Part shown: one piece after another, positions 1-11,100 of the stretch
How positions within the stretch are numbered: position 1 is the stretch's first letter
Layout: every line of letters starts with the position of its first letter
Origin: Xiphias gladius
Taxonomy: Eukaryota; Chordata; Actinopteri; Istiophoriformes; Xiphiidae
Direction of reading: 5' to 3'
Length of the DNA: 64,000 bases
Assembly (NCBI RefSeq): GCF_016859285.1
Contig: NC_053415.1
Coordinates: 6,554,501 to 6,618,500 of the forward strand
Translations under genes and position numbers: made by a program
Notes under the pieces: generated by a model
The model's input: the letters and a program-made list of their open reading frames with translations, nothing else
Databases searched by the model: none
Told to the model about the DNA's origin: nothing

Positions 1-5
1 CTCAG

Positions 6-89
6 GACGTACAGGTGTGTACGCACCAGGGCCAGTTCTTCTATCGGGGACCCTCAGATCAATGGTTTGAATGGTTAAAGCTTGAATGA
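6..89 (+). CDS. Possible last exon of an unrecognised gene (partial, runs off the left edge)
   Basis: The window opens with CTCAG, which fits a splice acceptor, followed by a 27-codon open stretch from position 6 that ends in TGA at 87-89. The peptide begins DVQVCTHQGQFFYRG and ends QWFEWLKLE. It is rich in aromatic residues and looks more like a folded protein end than random AT-rich translation. The following DNA could be a 3' UTR, with an ATTAAA at about 541. I do not recognise the family, and one short exon is weak evidence. Confidence 0.33.
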   Translation, partial: DVQVCTHQGQFFYRGPSDQWFEWLKLE

Positions 90-1485
90 AAGTGGCTCCA
101 AAGCTGCTGAAGAGTCGAGTTATTTTCAGTTCAGAGTTTCTCACTCTTGTGAACTAATCTTCAGATGTTCCTCGGAACGCACCAACAGATCGATGTAAAG
201 AATCTGAGTGAAGGAGAAAAGTGTGTCAGAATGTTGTTGGACCTTGAACAGAGCTGTTCAGTCGTCTCACTTGGTCTTGTGCTTGACATGTTGGTATTCC
301 ACTCACTTCACTCTTTCATTTAGTGGTTTGATTCTGAGGGAGGAGACAGCAATTTGCCTCGTGATGTGTTCATGGACTGCATGTGCCCCCACAGCTGTGC
401 GTAAAAGTGTCCGGCGCTCTTCGTCCTCAAGATATACATGTGCACCGTATAATCATAAAATATTATTGTTATTATTATTATCATTATTGTGTTCTCTGTT
501 TTTGAAGAACTCTAGAAATGCAAAACCTTGCCTTTAAAAAATTAAAAGAAAAACAAACTTCTTTAGTAGCGTAAGTAGCAGTTAAATATTTTATAACAAT
601 TTGGTCATTAGTAAGAAACTCTTAAATATAATCTGACCATTACATTATTAGTACAAGTGGGCTATTGATTAACCATCTGAGCAGATGTCAATTAGGTTAA
701 ATTGAAAACAGCGGCCCAACATTCAAAACTTCACAAACTATTTCTATTCAGAAATATCCAGATCCTCATGAGTTTTGATATTTCCACCAATCAAGCCAGA
801 GATCATTCAACTCTGTGCTGTCAAACCAGCTGATTGGAATAAGCTCCCAATGTTATAACAAGGGCATTGGGTTGGCAGGTGGTTCTATGCTTCCCTCATT
901 TTGTTTACTCTCTAGCACCCGACAAAGGGGGTTTGCGGCTACAGAGGTGCTCGATGCTGTAAAAAGGGTGTGTGCACGTGTGCAAACACGGACGTAAAAC
1001 AGGCTGATACTTTCAATCTTGTGAAGCTTTGAAACAGAATATAGTTTGTTTTCAATCTGTAACTCAAACTCGACAACCATATATGTGAATCTACTTGTAA
1101 TTTATAATCAAAATTTCAATCTTTGCACAAAACATTGTGCCGAGGACAACACATTAACAGCTGTACATGTTACATGTGACCATCAGTTAACAGTAACAAG
1201 GGACCAAGTGGTGTAAACAAAAATCCTTACTATTCCTTATTAGATTTCATGTGAGTGCTATATAAAATAATTCTCATGCCCTCCTCTGCTCAAAATTACA
1301 GTGACAGAACTCTCTTAAGGGGACAGCTCCTTGTGTGTGGGTTTGAAACACATGTAGTGCAGTCGTAGTTACGTAATGGTTATACAGTAACTTTTTCTAA
1401 ACTGAAATGGGATTCTTCCTTACGCTATCCCGAAGAGTTATCAGTAGGAGACAATTCTTAAGTTGTGAAGTCAAGTTTTTAGGTG
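90..1485. other. No gene seen
   Basis: AT-rich DNA with only short, unconvincing reading frames. If the candidate exon at the left edge is real, the first 450 bases could be its 3' UTR. I see no recognisable repeat or RNA gene. Confidence 0.5.
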
Positions 1486-1904
1486 CTTTCGGTGCCACAT
1501 CTCTTCTAATGAGGAAGAGGACGGTGCGGTTGAGGCTGTCATTGTGGATGAAGGTGAAGGTGATGGCATTCCTCCACTCTCTGAAGATGGGGATGAGTTT
1601 CAGGAAGACCAATACATGGATAGTGATGAAGAGGAAGAGGAGGAGGGGGAGGAGGCTATTGATAGCGAGGGGACTGGAAGGCTGGACCAGTGAGGATTCC
1701 GGTTACGGCACCATGACTGAGGATGAAACAGTCTTCGAAGACGACAATGATGACAACATCAGGCCTTGCGCTCCTCTCATCCGGCAAGTGTTTACTCTCG
1801 CTGCTCCCTGTGGCTCTTTTGCAGAACGCTCAGTTTCTCAAAGGCCTGAAGACCCTGCTCCTTCAACATCAGGCAACAGAATTCGGCTTTGGCCGAGAGG
1901 TTAG
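1486..1904 (+). pseudogene. Acidic coding-like relic with a frame change
   Basis: Two adjacent coding-like stretches lie in different frames. The first, about 1,486-1,692, follows a TTTTAG acceptor-like signal and encodes an Asp/Glu-rich segment containing GEGDGIPPLSEDGDEF and a run of Glu; it stops at a TGA next to 1,690. The second, about 1,683-1,904, continues in another frame with SEDSGYGTMTEDETVFEDD and then IRPCAPLIRQ. The switch between two protein-like, acidic stretches within a few bases suggests one ancestral coding segment with an indel, or two exons of a decayed gene. DSGYG resembles a phosphodegron, but that is a short match. I do not recognise the parent gene. Confidence 0.35.
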
Positions 1905-1960
1905 TGCTGGTTGTCCACTAATCACAGGGTTGGTGGTTCCATCCCCAGCTCCTAGTGTTA
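1885..1960 (+). repeat. tRNA-like head of a possible SINE
   Basis: TGGCCGAGAGGTTAGTG matches the general form of a tRNA A box, and GGTTCCATCCC about 40 bases later resembles a B box (GGTTCRANTCC). The spacing is that of a tRNA gene or a tRNA-derived SINE head. The stretch does not fold into a convincing complete tRNA by eye, so I read it as a SINE fragment. Confidence 0.4.
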
Positions 1961-2467
1961 TCTGTCAGGGAGAGCGGGGGTCCTCTCCTGGCTGCACCAG
2001 GGACCACCTGCATACCCTGGCGAGATCACACACCACTGCTCCTTCATGTTGATTGGAGCCAGTTGGGATACCTCTACACCTCCCTGCAGGGGTTTCCTGG
2101 GCACCTCGACCCCGGCAGACTGAGAATACATTGATGGGATTGCTTCTCCAATCTGGCCCAGAGTTAAGTGGGGTTCATGTGGATAGGAGCCAGGGATTGG
2201 AGGAAAAAAAAAACAAAACCAAAAAAATACCCAGCAGGTAATGCTCTAGCACATGACCTACTGCCATTCTCATAACTTTGGGAGAAACGGTAAGCATGAG
2301 CATCTGACTTGTGAAGAAAGTTGCCTACTATGGGCCAGGCTTATAAACACAGAATGTTATACATTTAATGTACAGTATCACCGTATAAGTTCTTTTAATA
2401 TTTCAAAGATGATGCATCCTACTAACTCTGTTTGTTTTTTTTAAGTAAAGTCTATCTGTATGTACCT

Positions 2468-2687
2468 GAGGTAAGTCATTTATTAATGACAACATTAAGA
2501 AAAGTCTCCTGCGAGTTTGAAATTCATGTATGTGATTCAAAGATGTTCAAAGTTCAAAGATTGTTTATTTTATTGTCTATTTTACTGACTCTGTTCTATG
2601 TAATGTATTTTTGTCTTTAATGTGTAGATGGCAATACCAGACAGAGGTAAGTTAATGACAACATTAAGAAAAATGTTCTGCAAGTCT
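2468..2687. repeat. Two copies of a short direct repeat, each starting at a donor-like GAGGTAAGT
   Basis: GAGGTAAGT followed by TAATGACAACATTAAGAAAA occurs at about 2,468-2,505 and again at about 2,644-2,672. The first copy has an extra CATTTAT insertion. Each copy sits just downstream of a short stretch preceded by a T-rich tract and AG, so each could be a small exon plus its donor. No protein family could be assigned. Confidence 0.4.
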
Positions 2688-2849
2688 TAGTATCATTTAT
2701 GATACTTGTGATAATGTTTCTTTTAGTTGTGATAGGTGGAGCTGTGGAGGCTGCAGGTGGAGCCGTCTCTCTCTCCAGCCACCCTCCTCAAGAGAATGAC
2801 GAGTGTCCTGCCTTCCCACACAGAGGAAGTTCACACTATCTGCTTCTTC

Positions 2850-2890
2850 ACACGCGCGCGCACACACACACACACAAACACTGACACACA
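2850..2890. repeat. (CA)n microsatellite with CG interruptions
   Basis: A CACGCGCGCG block followed by a CA run and ACAAACAC. A simple repeat. Confidence 0.9.
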
Positions 2891-4118
2891 GGAAACTCAC
2901 CAAGACAGTGAGGGGAGAGACAGCAACAGTTCGGGCTAAATGAGAAAAAAAAAAAATCTTAATTGTTAAACACATTGAAATGTATCAACCACAGGACCCG
3001 AAAGCCTGAGCTGGAGTCCCCAGCTTTTTCACATTCCATACAGTACTACATTATTATCAACTGAATAGTACAATGTCATTTATGTAAGATAGACTTTCTG
3101 AATATTTCTTAATTTTTTTCCAACAATTGTATAATTTTTCATATATAATACTGAACTCTGACACAGCCTTAAATAAATACATAAAATTAAAATTAAATAA
3201 ATATTGTGAAAATTGTTATTTAGTTTGTGTGGATTTTCATTTGACTCTGTCCATATCACCCTTGTTTTTTAGTCATTATTGTTTGATAAACTTTGCCAAC
3301 TCTCCCACTGTTTGCACGTACCTTGGGCCAGTGCATTGCCTTCCTACACTGATCATGCGTACTTACTGTAGACAGTATACACACACACACAGCCTGTTGC
3401 TCAGTGTGACTGGTTTGGTGTTAAATTCAATTTAAAAAAAACCAAAAAACAACTCATGTATGTAGATGGCAAAATGCTTTCTACAACCACGTATGTCACC
3501 AGAGGCCTGTTTCAGCAACCTGGTATACTGAGACGGGATATCGTGACTGGTCACAGAGGACAACAGAAATCTTCTTCTTTTGGCAGGTCACTGCTGAGAA
3601 GGCCGGGGAAGCTATTCATCTACTGTTTCGACTAATGGTTTGTATTTCAAACATGGAATACTACTGAAGATATATTCTCTTGCTGTTATGCTCATTTCCA
3701 GAGCACTACTTGCAACATTTCATGTCATGTTTTAGAATGTAAACACACAAACACTATTTATACACTATGTCCAAAAACACATACCAATATTCATATACTC
3801 ACATATTTGATATTTGACTAGTTTTCTAAACATTTTTGGCAAACAGCTGATATTAAGCATCAGCACATCTATCGGATTTTGTAATGAGGCTTCAGAGTTC
3901 CCTCACTTGAATTGGCCTAAAGTAACAAAGAATCCCGGCTAAGTCAGGTGTAATTACTGAAAACATATTAAAGTTGCCTCATGGCAGTGAAACCTAAAGT
4001 GTTGGAGGGTGCGTAGACTTCATAATCATTGAATTATGGAATTATTACCTGAATGTCAAGCACACACTGAGTAAAGAACTAGTTTGTCATCACGGGATAA
4101 TTTCATTGCCAGAATTTC

Positions 4119-4173
4119 ACACACAAACACACACACACACATACACACAGAGAGCGAGAGAGAGAGAGAGAGT
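4119..4173. repeat. Compound (CA)n-(GA)n microsatellite
   Basis: An imperfect CA run passes directly into a GA run. Confidence 0.9.
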
Positions 4174-4566
4174 TGTGCACCGTCTTTACATGGATATTAA
4201 GTTATCAGCCTCTGTTGTTGTCTCTGTGTTGAAACCTGACTCGAGTATCATCTAGGACCACTAAAGAAACCCTCTCTATAATCCAACAACACCAAACAAC
4301 AGCAGGAGTAACATAAATATTAATGTTGAGTAATTGCAATGATGCTGTAATATTTCTAAAAAAAAAAAAGAATGAGCTGCTTTTACCCAAGATTTGCTGA
4401 AAGCTCTCTCCTGTTTACTGATTTCTGGGGCCTTGATTTTATTTAAAGGTCAACATAAACCCATTTCCTTTGATATAAAAAATGCAGGCTTGCAATGTGC
4501 AAGTTACATTCGTTTTCAGTTTCTTGGGACCATTAATTGTTCAGTTGTTGGAAGGGAGAGATGCAT

Positions 4567-5068
4567 CAGTGGTGGAAGAAGGATCCTTCACTTGAGTAAA
4601 AGCAGAACTATAACAGTGTAAAAAAAATACTTCATTAAAAGTAAATGTCCTGCAAGTATTATCAGTAAATTGTACTTAAAGAATCAAACGTAAACAGGCA
4701 TAATGCGAGAAAATGGCCCAGGTATGTTGTATTATTATATATTTACGGGAATATTCCAATGCATGTTAAACAGCAACATCATGTCGTAGCTGGTCAAAGT
4801 TAAATTGATTTTATCTACTTTACATACTGTTAGGTAGTTTAATTCATAACCATGTGTCATATTGTATGTGTTTTATATACTTGGTGTGTAAAATCTTCAT
4901 CTGCAAAGGAATTGGTAACTATAGCCGTCAAATAAATAAAAGTCCAATATTTCCCTGTCAAATGTAGTGGAATACAAGCATAAACTAGCATAAAATGGAA
5001 ATACTTAAGTACAATAAATACAAGTGTGTCAAAGTTGAGTAGACGTACATAGTAACTGTCCATCACTG
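4567..5068. mobile_element. Non-autonomous inverted-repeat DNA element (MITE-like)
   Basis: The block begins CAGTGGTGGAAGAAGG and ends ACTGTCCATCACTG, so its ends are near-perfect inverted copies (CAGTGGTGGA against CAGTGATGGA). The interior has the AAGTAAA / TACTTAAAG / TTAGGTAGTTTAAT pattern that I recognise from a very abundant percomorph interspersed repeat. It encodes nothing. No matching 8-bp target duplication is visible, so the superfamily is not settled. Confidence 0.7.
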
Positions 5069-7034
5069 AACTCAACCCGGGATGGACCAGTATGCATGAT
5101 AAAAATGTCATTACCTTAATTTGCTTGTTCCAATCGCCATTAGAGCCCAAACAATCATTAGTTCACTCGGTTCAACAGCCATGTTTCATTTGAATCAAGA
5201 CCAAAAGAGAAATCCCATTCTGTTGGCTGCAACAAACCGCCGCCTTCAAGACTTTGGTCTGCATCTCACTGTTTATGCGTGAAAATGTATGCATAAAATG
5301 TCTTTTTCCTCTTTCTAAATGATAAACAGGATTAAGGTATTCGCAAACTTTCCGCATGTTAAACAGCCAGAAGTGCCCAGGTGATCTGGTTTTGAACTGG
5401 TCTGAAGCAGGAGAAAAGACTTTAGTATATGCGCCGTCAATTGCGGTATGACCTGCAGATGGAGCCCGAGAGTTAAGCAGGGGCTCTCATTTTAATGAAG
5501 CTGCGTGAGAGAACGTCTGTGATTTCCTGTAATATTGTCTCACCGCGACATGTTTTGGCAGGGAAAATGCGCGTGCAAAGAAATGAGCACTCATACATCA
5601 AAGTGCACGTGATTCGGAAAGAAAGTTGACATCAACGCAAGGGGCCTGAAAAAGTTTCTGATCCACAGAGGTGACACAATTCAGAGCTCTGAGGAAATCA
5701 CAACAAAGTCTAGCATTACATTATAACATTAAATCAAGATATTTCTTATAGTATTACATTTATTTTTAAGGTGATGAATCTCAACTTGTGTTAAATAAAA
5801 GTTTTCGAAAAAGGTTATTAATGTGATCTCATATGGTTTGTAATTATTTCCTTGTTTTTATGTAACTTACGCCTTCTTGATCATAAATTGAGAGTGAAAG
5901 AGAGGGAGAAAAGCAAAGCTGCTTACTTATTGCCCTGAACTGGAGAAAATTGATTAAACAAAACCTTGGTGTCTGGGTTAATATCCAAAACTTGTCATAT
6001 CATAATAGTTTGAAAAAAAAAAAAAAAAATCACATAGACACTGAAAAGCAAACTTTGTGTTTATGAGGAATTCTGGAAACTGCTTAGCCAACATTATCAT
6101 ACAGGGATGATGGGAATCTTTTCATGATTGAAGAACTGGGTTAATGCTGGAACGTCAATGTATTGGAATAAGTTTACGGAGCAACAAGCCGGCTCTTTTA
6201 TTGGTTTATCTGTTTGGGGTATATTTGTTTCTTATTTTTGTCTTTGTTTATGTCAATGTGGAATTTGTTGACAATTTTCAACATGATGGGTTTGGTACAC
6301 TCTGCTGTTAAAAGTTATGTGATGGAAAAGCTATGTGCTGTACATTTATTAGAGGAAATTGACAAAAAATTGAACTGACATTTGTGTGGACTGTAAATCA
6401 AGAAAACTACTCAGTTTACTGTCTATCCTGCTCTAATAGACAAAAATTAGAAACAAATGTAGAACTTGAGTAATTAACTTTAAATTTATAGAAAACATAT
6501 CTGTGTGCTCATAGTAACTTTTACTTGTAAAGGCTTGTTTATTGGAACAGCAGTTAACTTTCATTTTTCCTTATAAAAACCAAAGGTGATTGCTAACCTG
6601 ATTTACACATACATAAAGGGTAGGAGAACAGGTTATTTCCGTCAGCCTCTAAACTCTGTGTACAATGTTCAGGACAATTACACAGTGCATAATATACAGA
6701 AAAAAAACTGTGTTGGGAACCCTGTCCTTTTCCTATCATTGTTAAATTTCTTCTTGCATGATCATTCTATGGAATGATCAGAGAGACATTTACAAGGCAC
6801 TATATGGGTCTGATGACTAATACCTGACCCTTGTGATCATTACTGACTACTTTTAATCCAAGAAATAGTTTATATTGTTTTAAGGTTCCCCTAACTGTAC
6901 AGTTAAATAAAATCTGTTAAGTAGATGGGTAAACAAATACATAATAAGCTGATGATAAGCAAAGAGTTATTTAATTTCGGAAGGCAGTGTAAAATGTAAA
7001 GCATTTGCATTTGTTATCTCAGTGCATAGTTGTG
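5069..7034. other. Gene-poor stretch, including the likely parp14-like 3' UTR
   Basis: No coding exon recognised. Reverse-strand poly(A) signals that could serve the parp14-like gene include TTTAAT at 6,970-6,975 (ATTAAA on the minus strand) and TTTATT at 6,538-6,543 (AATAAA). A 9-bp inverted repeat (TGATCATTC with GAATGATCA) lies at 6,759-6,780. Confidence 0.5.
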
Positions 7035-8198
7035 TCACTTGAATGTAATCAAATATTCTGGACAAGCCTGACTGTCATGGAAAATAATGAACATGCTGGG
7101 GTTGGCCATGTTGTCCACGACACTGTCGTACTTCTGAACGGAGACGGGGCCCTTGGCTGGCGGTACGATCATGTTTTGCTTTCCAAGAGTGTAATCTCCC
7201 GTCAGTACTCGACAGAGGTACATGCACTTCTCCCCATTTTGATTCGGCATGGAGTAGGTGTCCCTGGCAGAGTAGCTAGCTTTGACGGCAAAGTATGTGC
7301 CATTTCCAAAACAAGTAGCTGAAAATGAAGTAGCAGCAGAAAGTTAGAGTTAGTCTGTGAGATACTAACTGCAATTTTTCAAAGTAAATATAAAGAAACA
7401 AGGGAACAATGACTGTAATGTTCTGAACAACCATTAGGCTGGGATGATAACTTCTTTCAAAATGTATGTTTATTGATATCGGTCAGATGCAACTTTTAAT
7501 GAGCGACTTATGCATAACCAAACTGATTTTAAAATATGCTTAATCATGGTGTAAGAACTAAAAATCAACATTACAAGGAATGGGATACACTGGAATTGTT
7601 CCGGAGGTTTGCAATAAATACGAAGGAAGTGTCTGATGACACATTGTCCCATATTTTCAAAATAAAGTTCTCACCATTCTTTCCTGCGTAACTCCTGTTG
7701 AAGCCAAGTTCGTTGATGTGGGTCACAGTGGTGTGGCAGGTGCCATGGAAGAGACGCCTCTCGTTGTTTTGATGACCGTTTCTCTGCTCCATGTCACGCT
7801 TCTTGATCTCCAGGCTCCTCCACAATACAGGGTTCTGGATCCTCTCGATCTAAGAGGAAGGAAAAGTACATTTTTCAGTCTGCGAAGAACAAAGCGGCTG
7901 AGTAGCCGCATGGAAGACAACGAAGTTAGTGACATCATGACCAGCTTTCTACTCTAGTGACTGGCAATAACTTGAGGGACTTACAAAGTGACTTACAAAT
8001 AACAAAGTATGAAAACTAAAACATCATGGATTAAATGCAGAGCGTGTTAAATGCAGACTACCTTAATAACGGTTTGATTGCATGAGGCCTGGAACAGTTT
8101 CAGGATTTCAGTATGCTCTGCTGTTCCAGCCTTGATGGTGACGGCCTGACTCGAAGTGTTGGCTGGCATATTATCCCAATGCTGAGGAAGGTCTTCAC
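7035..8198 (-). other. parp14: parp14-like ADP-ribosyltransferase exons (15-17)
   Basis: The domain starts with [10 protein letters not shown] and continues with [18 protein letters not shown] (His1689), [20 protein letters not shown] (Tyr1721), [11 protein letters not shown] and CPEYLITF. The His and Tyr that hold NAD+ are present. The usual catalytic Glu of polymerising PARPs is replaced in this C-terminal motif exactly as in human PARP14, which fits mono-ADP-ribosylation. The protein ends in Lys before TGA at 7035-7037. Confidence 0.92.
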
Positions 8199-11100
8199 CT
8201 ACTGGCAAATTAAATCATTTCATTTTTATTATTTCTATCAACAATCAACAACAGCATCAACAATATTTTGGCATTATTTTTTTGGCTTACAAAATCAGAT
8301 AAATCAGATCAATAGAGACGGCGCCTAGAGAGATCTCAATAAGAGGAATCATGCTAAAAGCTATGAATAAGTCGCAATACTAACAGACTCAAGTCTGGAC
8401 TGAAGCGCTTTATTCTGGCTTCATATTGGAACTTTTACCATTTACTACTGCATTATGATCTTTGTTCCACAGGACCCAGAAGCAGAACTTCAAGAAATAA
8501 CAAGTCTTCCTCTATCAGTGAAATACCTTTCAGTTTGTCGATTCTATTTATCTGCAGGGTACGTCCCTGGCTATCAGTGGCCGGTCCGTCCGGCATGTTG
8601 ACAGTGTAGTCTTGACCATGGACTTTAATTTTTACATTTAGTAAGTTGTTTTCCAATGCTTCCTCGAGCTGGAAGTTGGTCACTGAATCAAAACTCTGAA
8701 ACTGAAGCCCTTGCTGTTGGTATTGCCAGTCTACTACTGTGCCTGCCAGCTCCACTTTCCTCTTCAGCTCCTCGGCCTCCCTTGTCTTTGTCAGCATGTT
8801 ATTGATCTCACTGGTGGCTGTGAGTACATCCTTGCTGAGTCCCTCAATGGTTATTGAGGCCTGGCCCTTCTTGCTTTCAGTCGTTATACTCACGCCCCTG
8901 GTTTTCTGGATGTCAACAATTTGCAGGTAGTCTGCATCAGAGAGGCTAAGGACGACGGGGTCTGAAATCTTGAAGGTGTCTTGCTCTTTGGTTATCAGGT
9001 CCATGATCCACTGCTTGGCTGAGTCTACTTTAGCCTGTGAGTTGCCGCAGATGTGGAAGCAAGTTGGGTCTACTTTCAGAGCACCAATAACAAAATCTTT
9101 GTCTTTCTGTGGCTCGCCAGCACTTCCACTAACAAAGAATGCTGAAAGAACAAATTCAAAGTGCTACATTAGAGTTTAACTTTCAAAACCGATTATAGAT
9201 TGAGGAATATGAACACCAAAATTATTCTATTCTCTTTACTTACATTTGATTCTGTTGGGGAGGTTTCTCCAGACCCAGCCTTTATCATTAGGATCAGTGA
9301 CTTCTCTTTGACGCATACTGTTGTAGAACTCTTTCAGCATTGGTGGCTGGAAAATAACTATCCGAATTGTCCTCAGGGGGCCCGAAGTGCGTTGGCTCAA
9401 CACATCAATCACTGCATCCAACATGGCATCTGCCACCTGCCTTGCATCTACATTGCCTTGACCTAAATTGGTACAGCAGAAATTACAGACTCTCGCAATA
9501 ATCAAAGTTTACAGCAGGGGAGAGAAGCATTATGAGAATAAAAGTAGACTGTAAAAGCTTGTAACAGAATTCACTGATTAAGCGGTCATGACTATGATCA
9601 TTGTCTCTGAATCAATACAACTCAGGCATGAACATTCCCTCAAATTTCTGATTTTTTTTCTTTGCAAAGGAGGAAATCTGAAGAAAGTCCTTCTGAATAC
9701 AAACCTAATTAAAATCCATTTGATTGCGTACCAAAATTATACCCTAACATTGCAATAAATAGGATCTCTGAGTTTTATTTGTATAAACAAACCCCTCAAA
9801 TGAGATGGTCTGGAAGACAAAAGTCAAGATTTTCCACATAATAAACTCCAGAACCTTGCTGATAAATCTCACCTGTGCCAATGGCAGGAAATGACACTGA
9901 GGTGTATGAGTTTTTCACACACATTTGGAGAGCTTCTTTCACAGTCCAGTTGATTTTTACTGGGTCCGTCTGTCCACTCAAGTGGAGGATCTTCTTACAC
10001 GTTAGGTTACCTGGCTGGGTCATTATCATGCCTGTTTTAGATCGGGCACCTAAAGGTATAGACAGTGGATTTGAATGCCTTTGAACCATGACAACCATGA
10101 TCATGTGCGTGCATTTAGGTCACACTTCTCTTCTAACCAATCTTGTGTTATGATGTGGCCTACAGAACTGGCAAGCAAGAACATCGGACTACTGTGGCTG
10201 GGGTCATGTCTGGGTTACGGTGTCACAGAAGCTTAAAGTGTAAATGTTTCCTTACCAAGCATCTGGCATTCTTCTTCAACAGCCTGACCAGCTGCATCCA
10301 AAATGGCCTGGGATACTCCTAGAGGAGGGAAAGACTTTTGTGTCAATATTGATGTTGAGTGAGATTCACGTGTCACCTTAATATTACTTTTAAAATATAA
10401 TCCACAATTTCAATATTTATATTTAAACCTAAACAAGTATTTTTATCATTATTATGCATAATTGAAATATTCCAGCTCTTGCTGTCATTTACCTAACTTA
10501 AGGGAGAATGTTTCATTGGAGGAGTTGACAATGACATCAGTGGTCTCCTTGGTTATGTCTCCTGTGACCACCTGTATAGCCACACTTCCCATTTTGGTCT
10601 CATGCATTCCTGAGCTCGAGACAACTTTAGAGAAGGAACCTGGTGGCAGTAGACACAAGTAAAGGATTAACAGCAGTGCTAAAACCCAATGAGTAAAGCT
10701 TTTTGTTAAATAACAAAATTATTCAGTATGGGTAAAATTACAAACTAGCTAATAGACATACAGTATAATTTGAAATTAATGAGCCATTTAAGTAATTTAA
10801 TAAATAAACATACAAAGCATTTTTCAGTTACGGCCTTATAAATTCTAAGATTTTCCCTCCTTTATTACAAATTTTTTTTTTTTTTCTTCCAGTGTATAAG
10901 TGCACTGTTTAAAGCGTTTCACTCCTTAATGACACGTTTGTCATGAGAACAATGCTAATTTAATCCTTACAGATTGCTAACATACCGCATTACATTGTAG
11001 TTGCACATAAAAATGATGAAGCATTGTTGCCTACCTGGACTTTGCGGGGAACTCATGGACACTGGACCACCTGAGGCACTGGGGAACTCCTTCTTAAATT

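Noticed and set aside
1885-1960. A functional tRNA gene
   Set aside because: A- and B-box-like sequences are present, but the acceptor and anticodon stems do not pair convincingly, so a SINE head is more likely.
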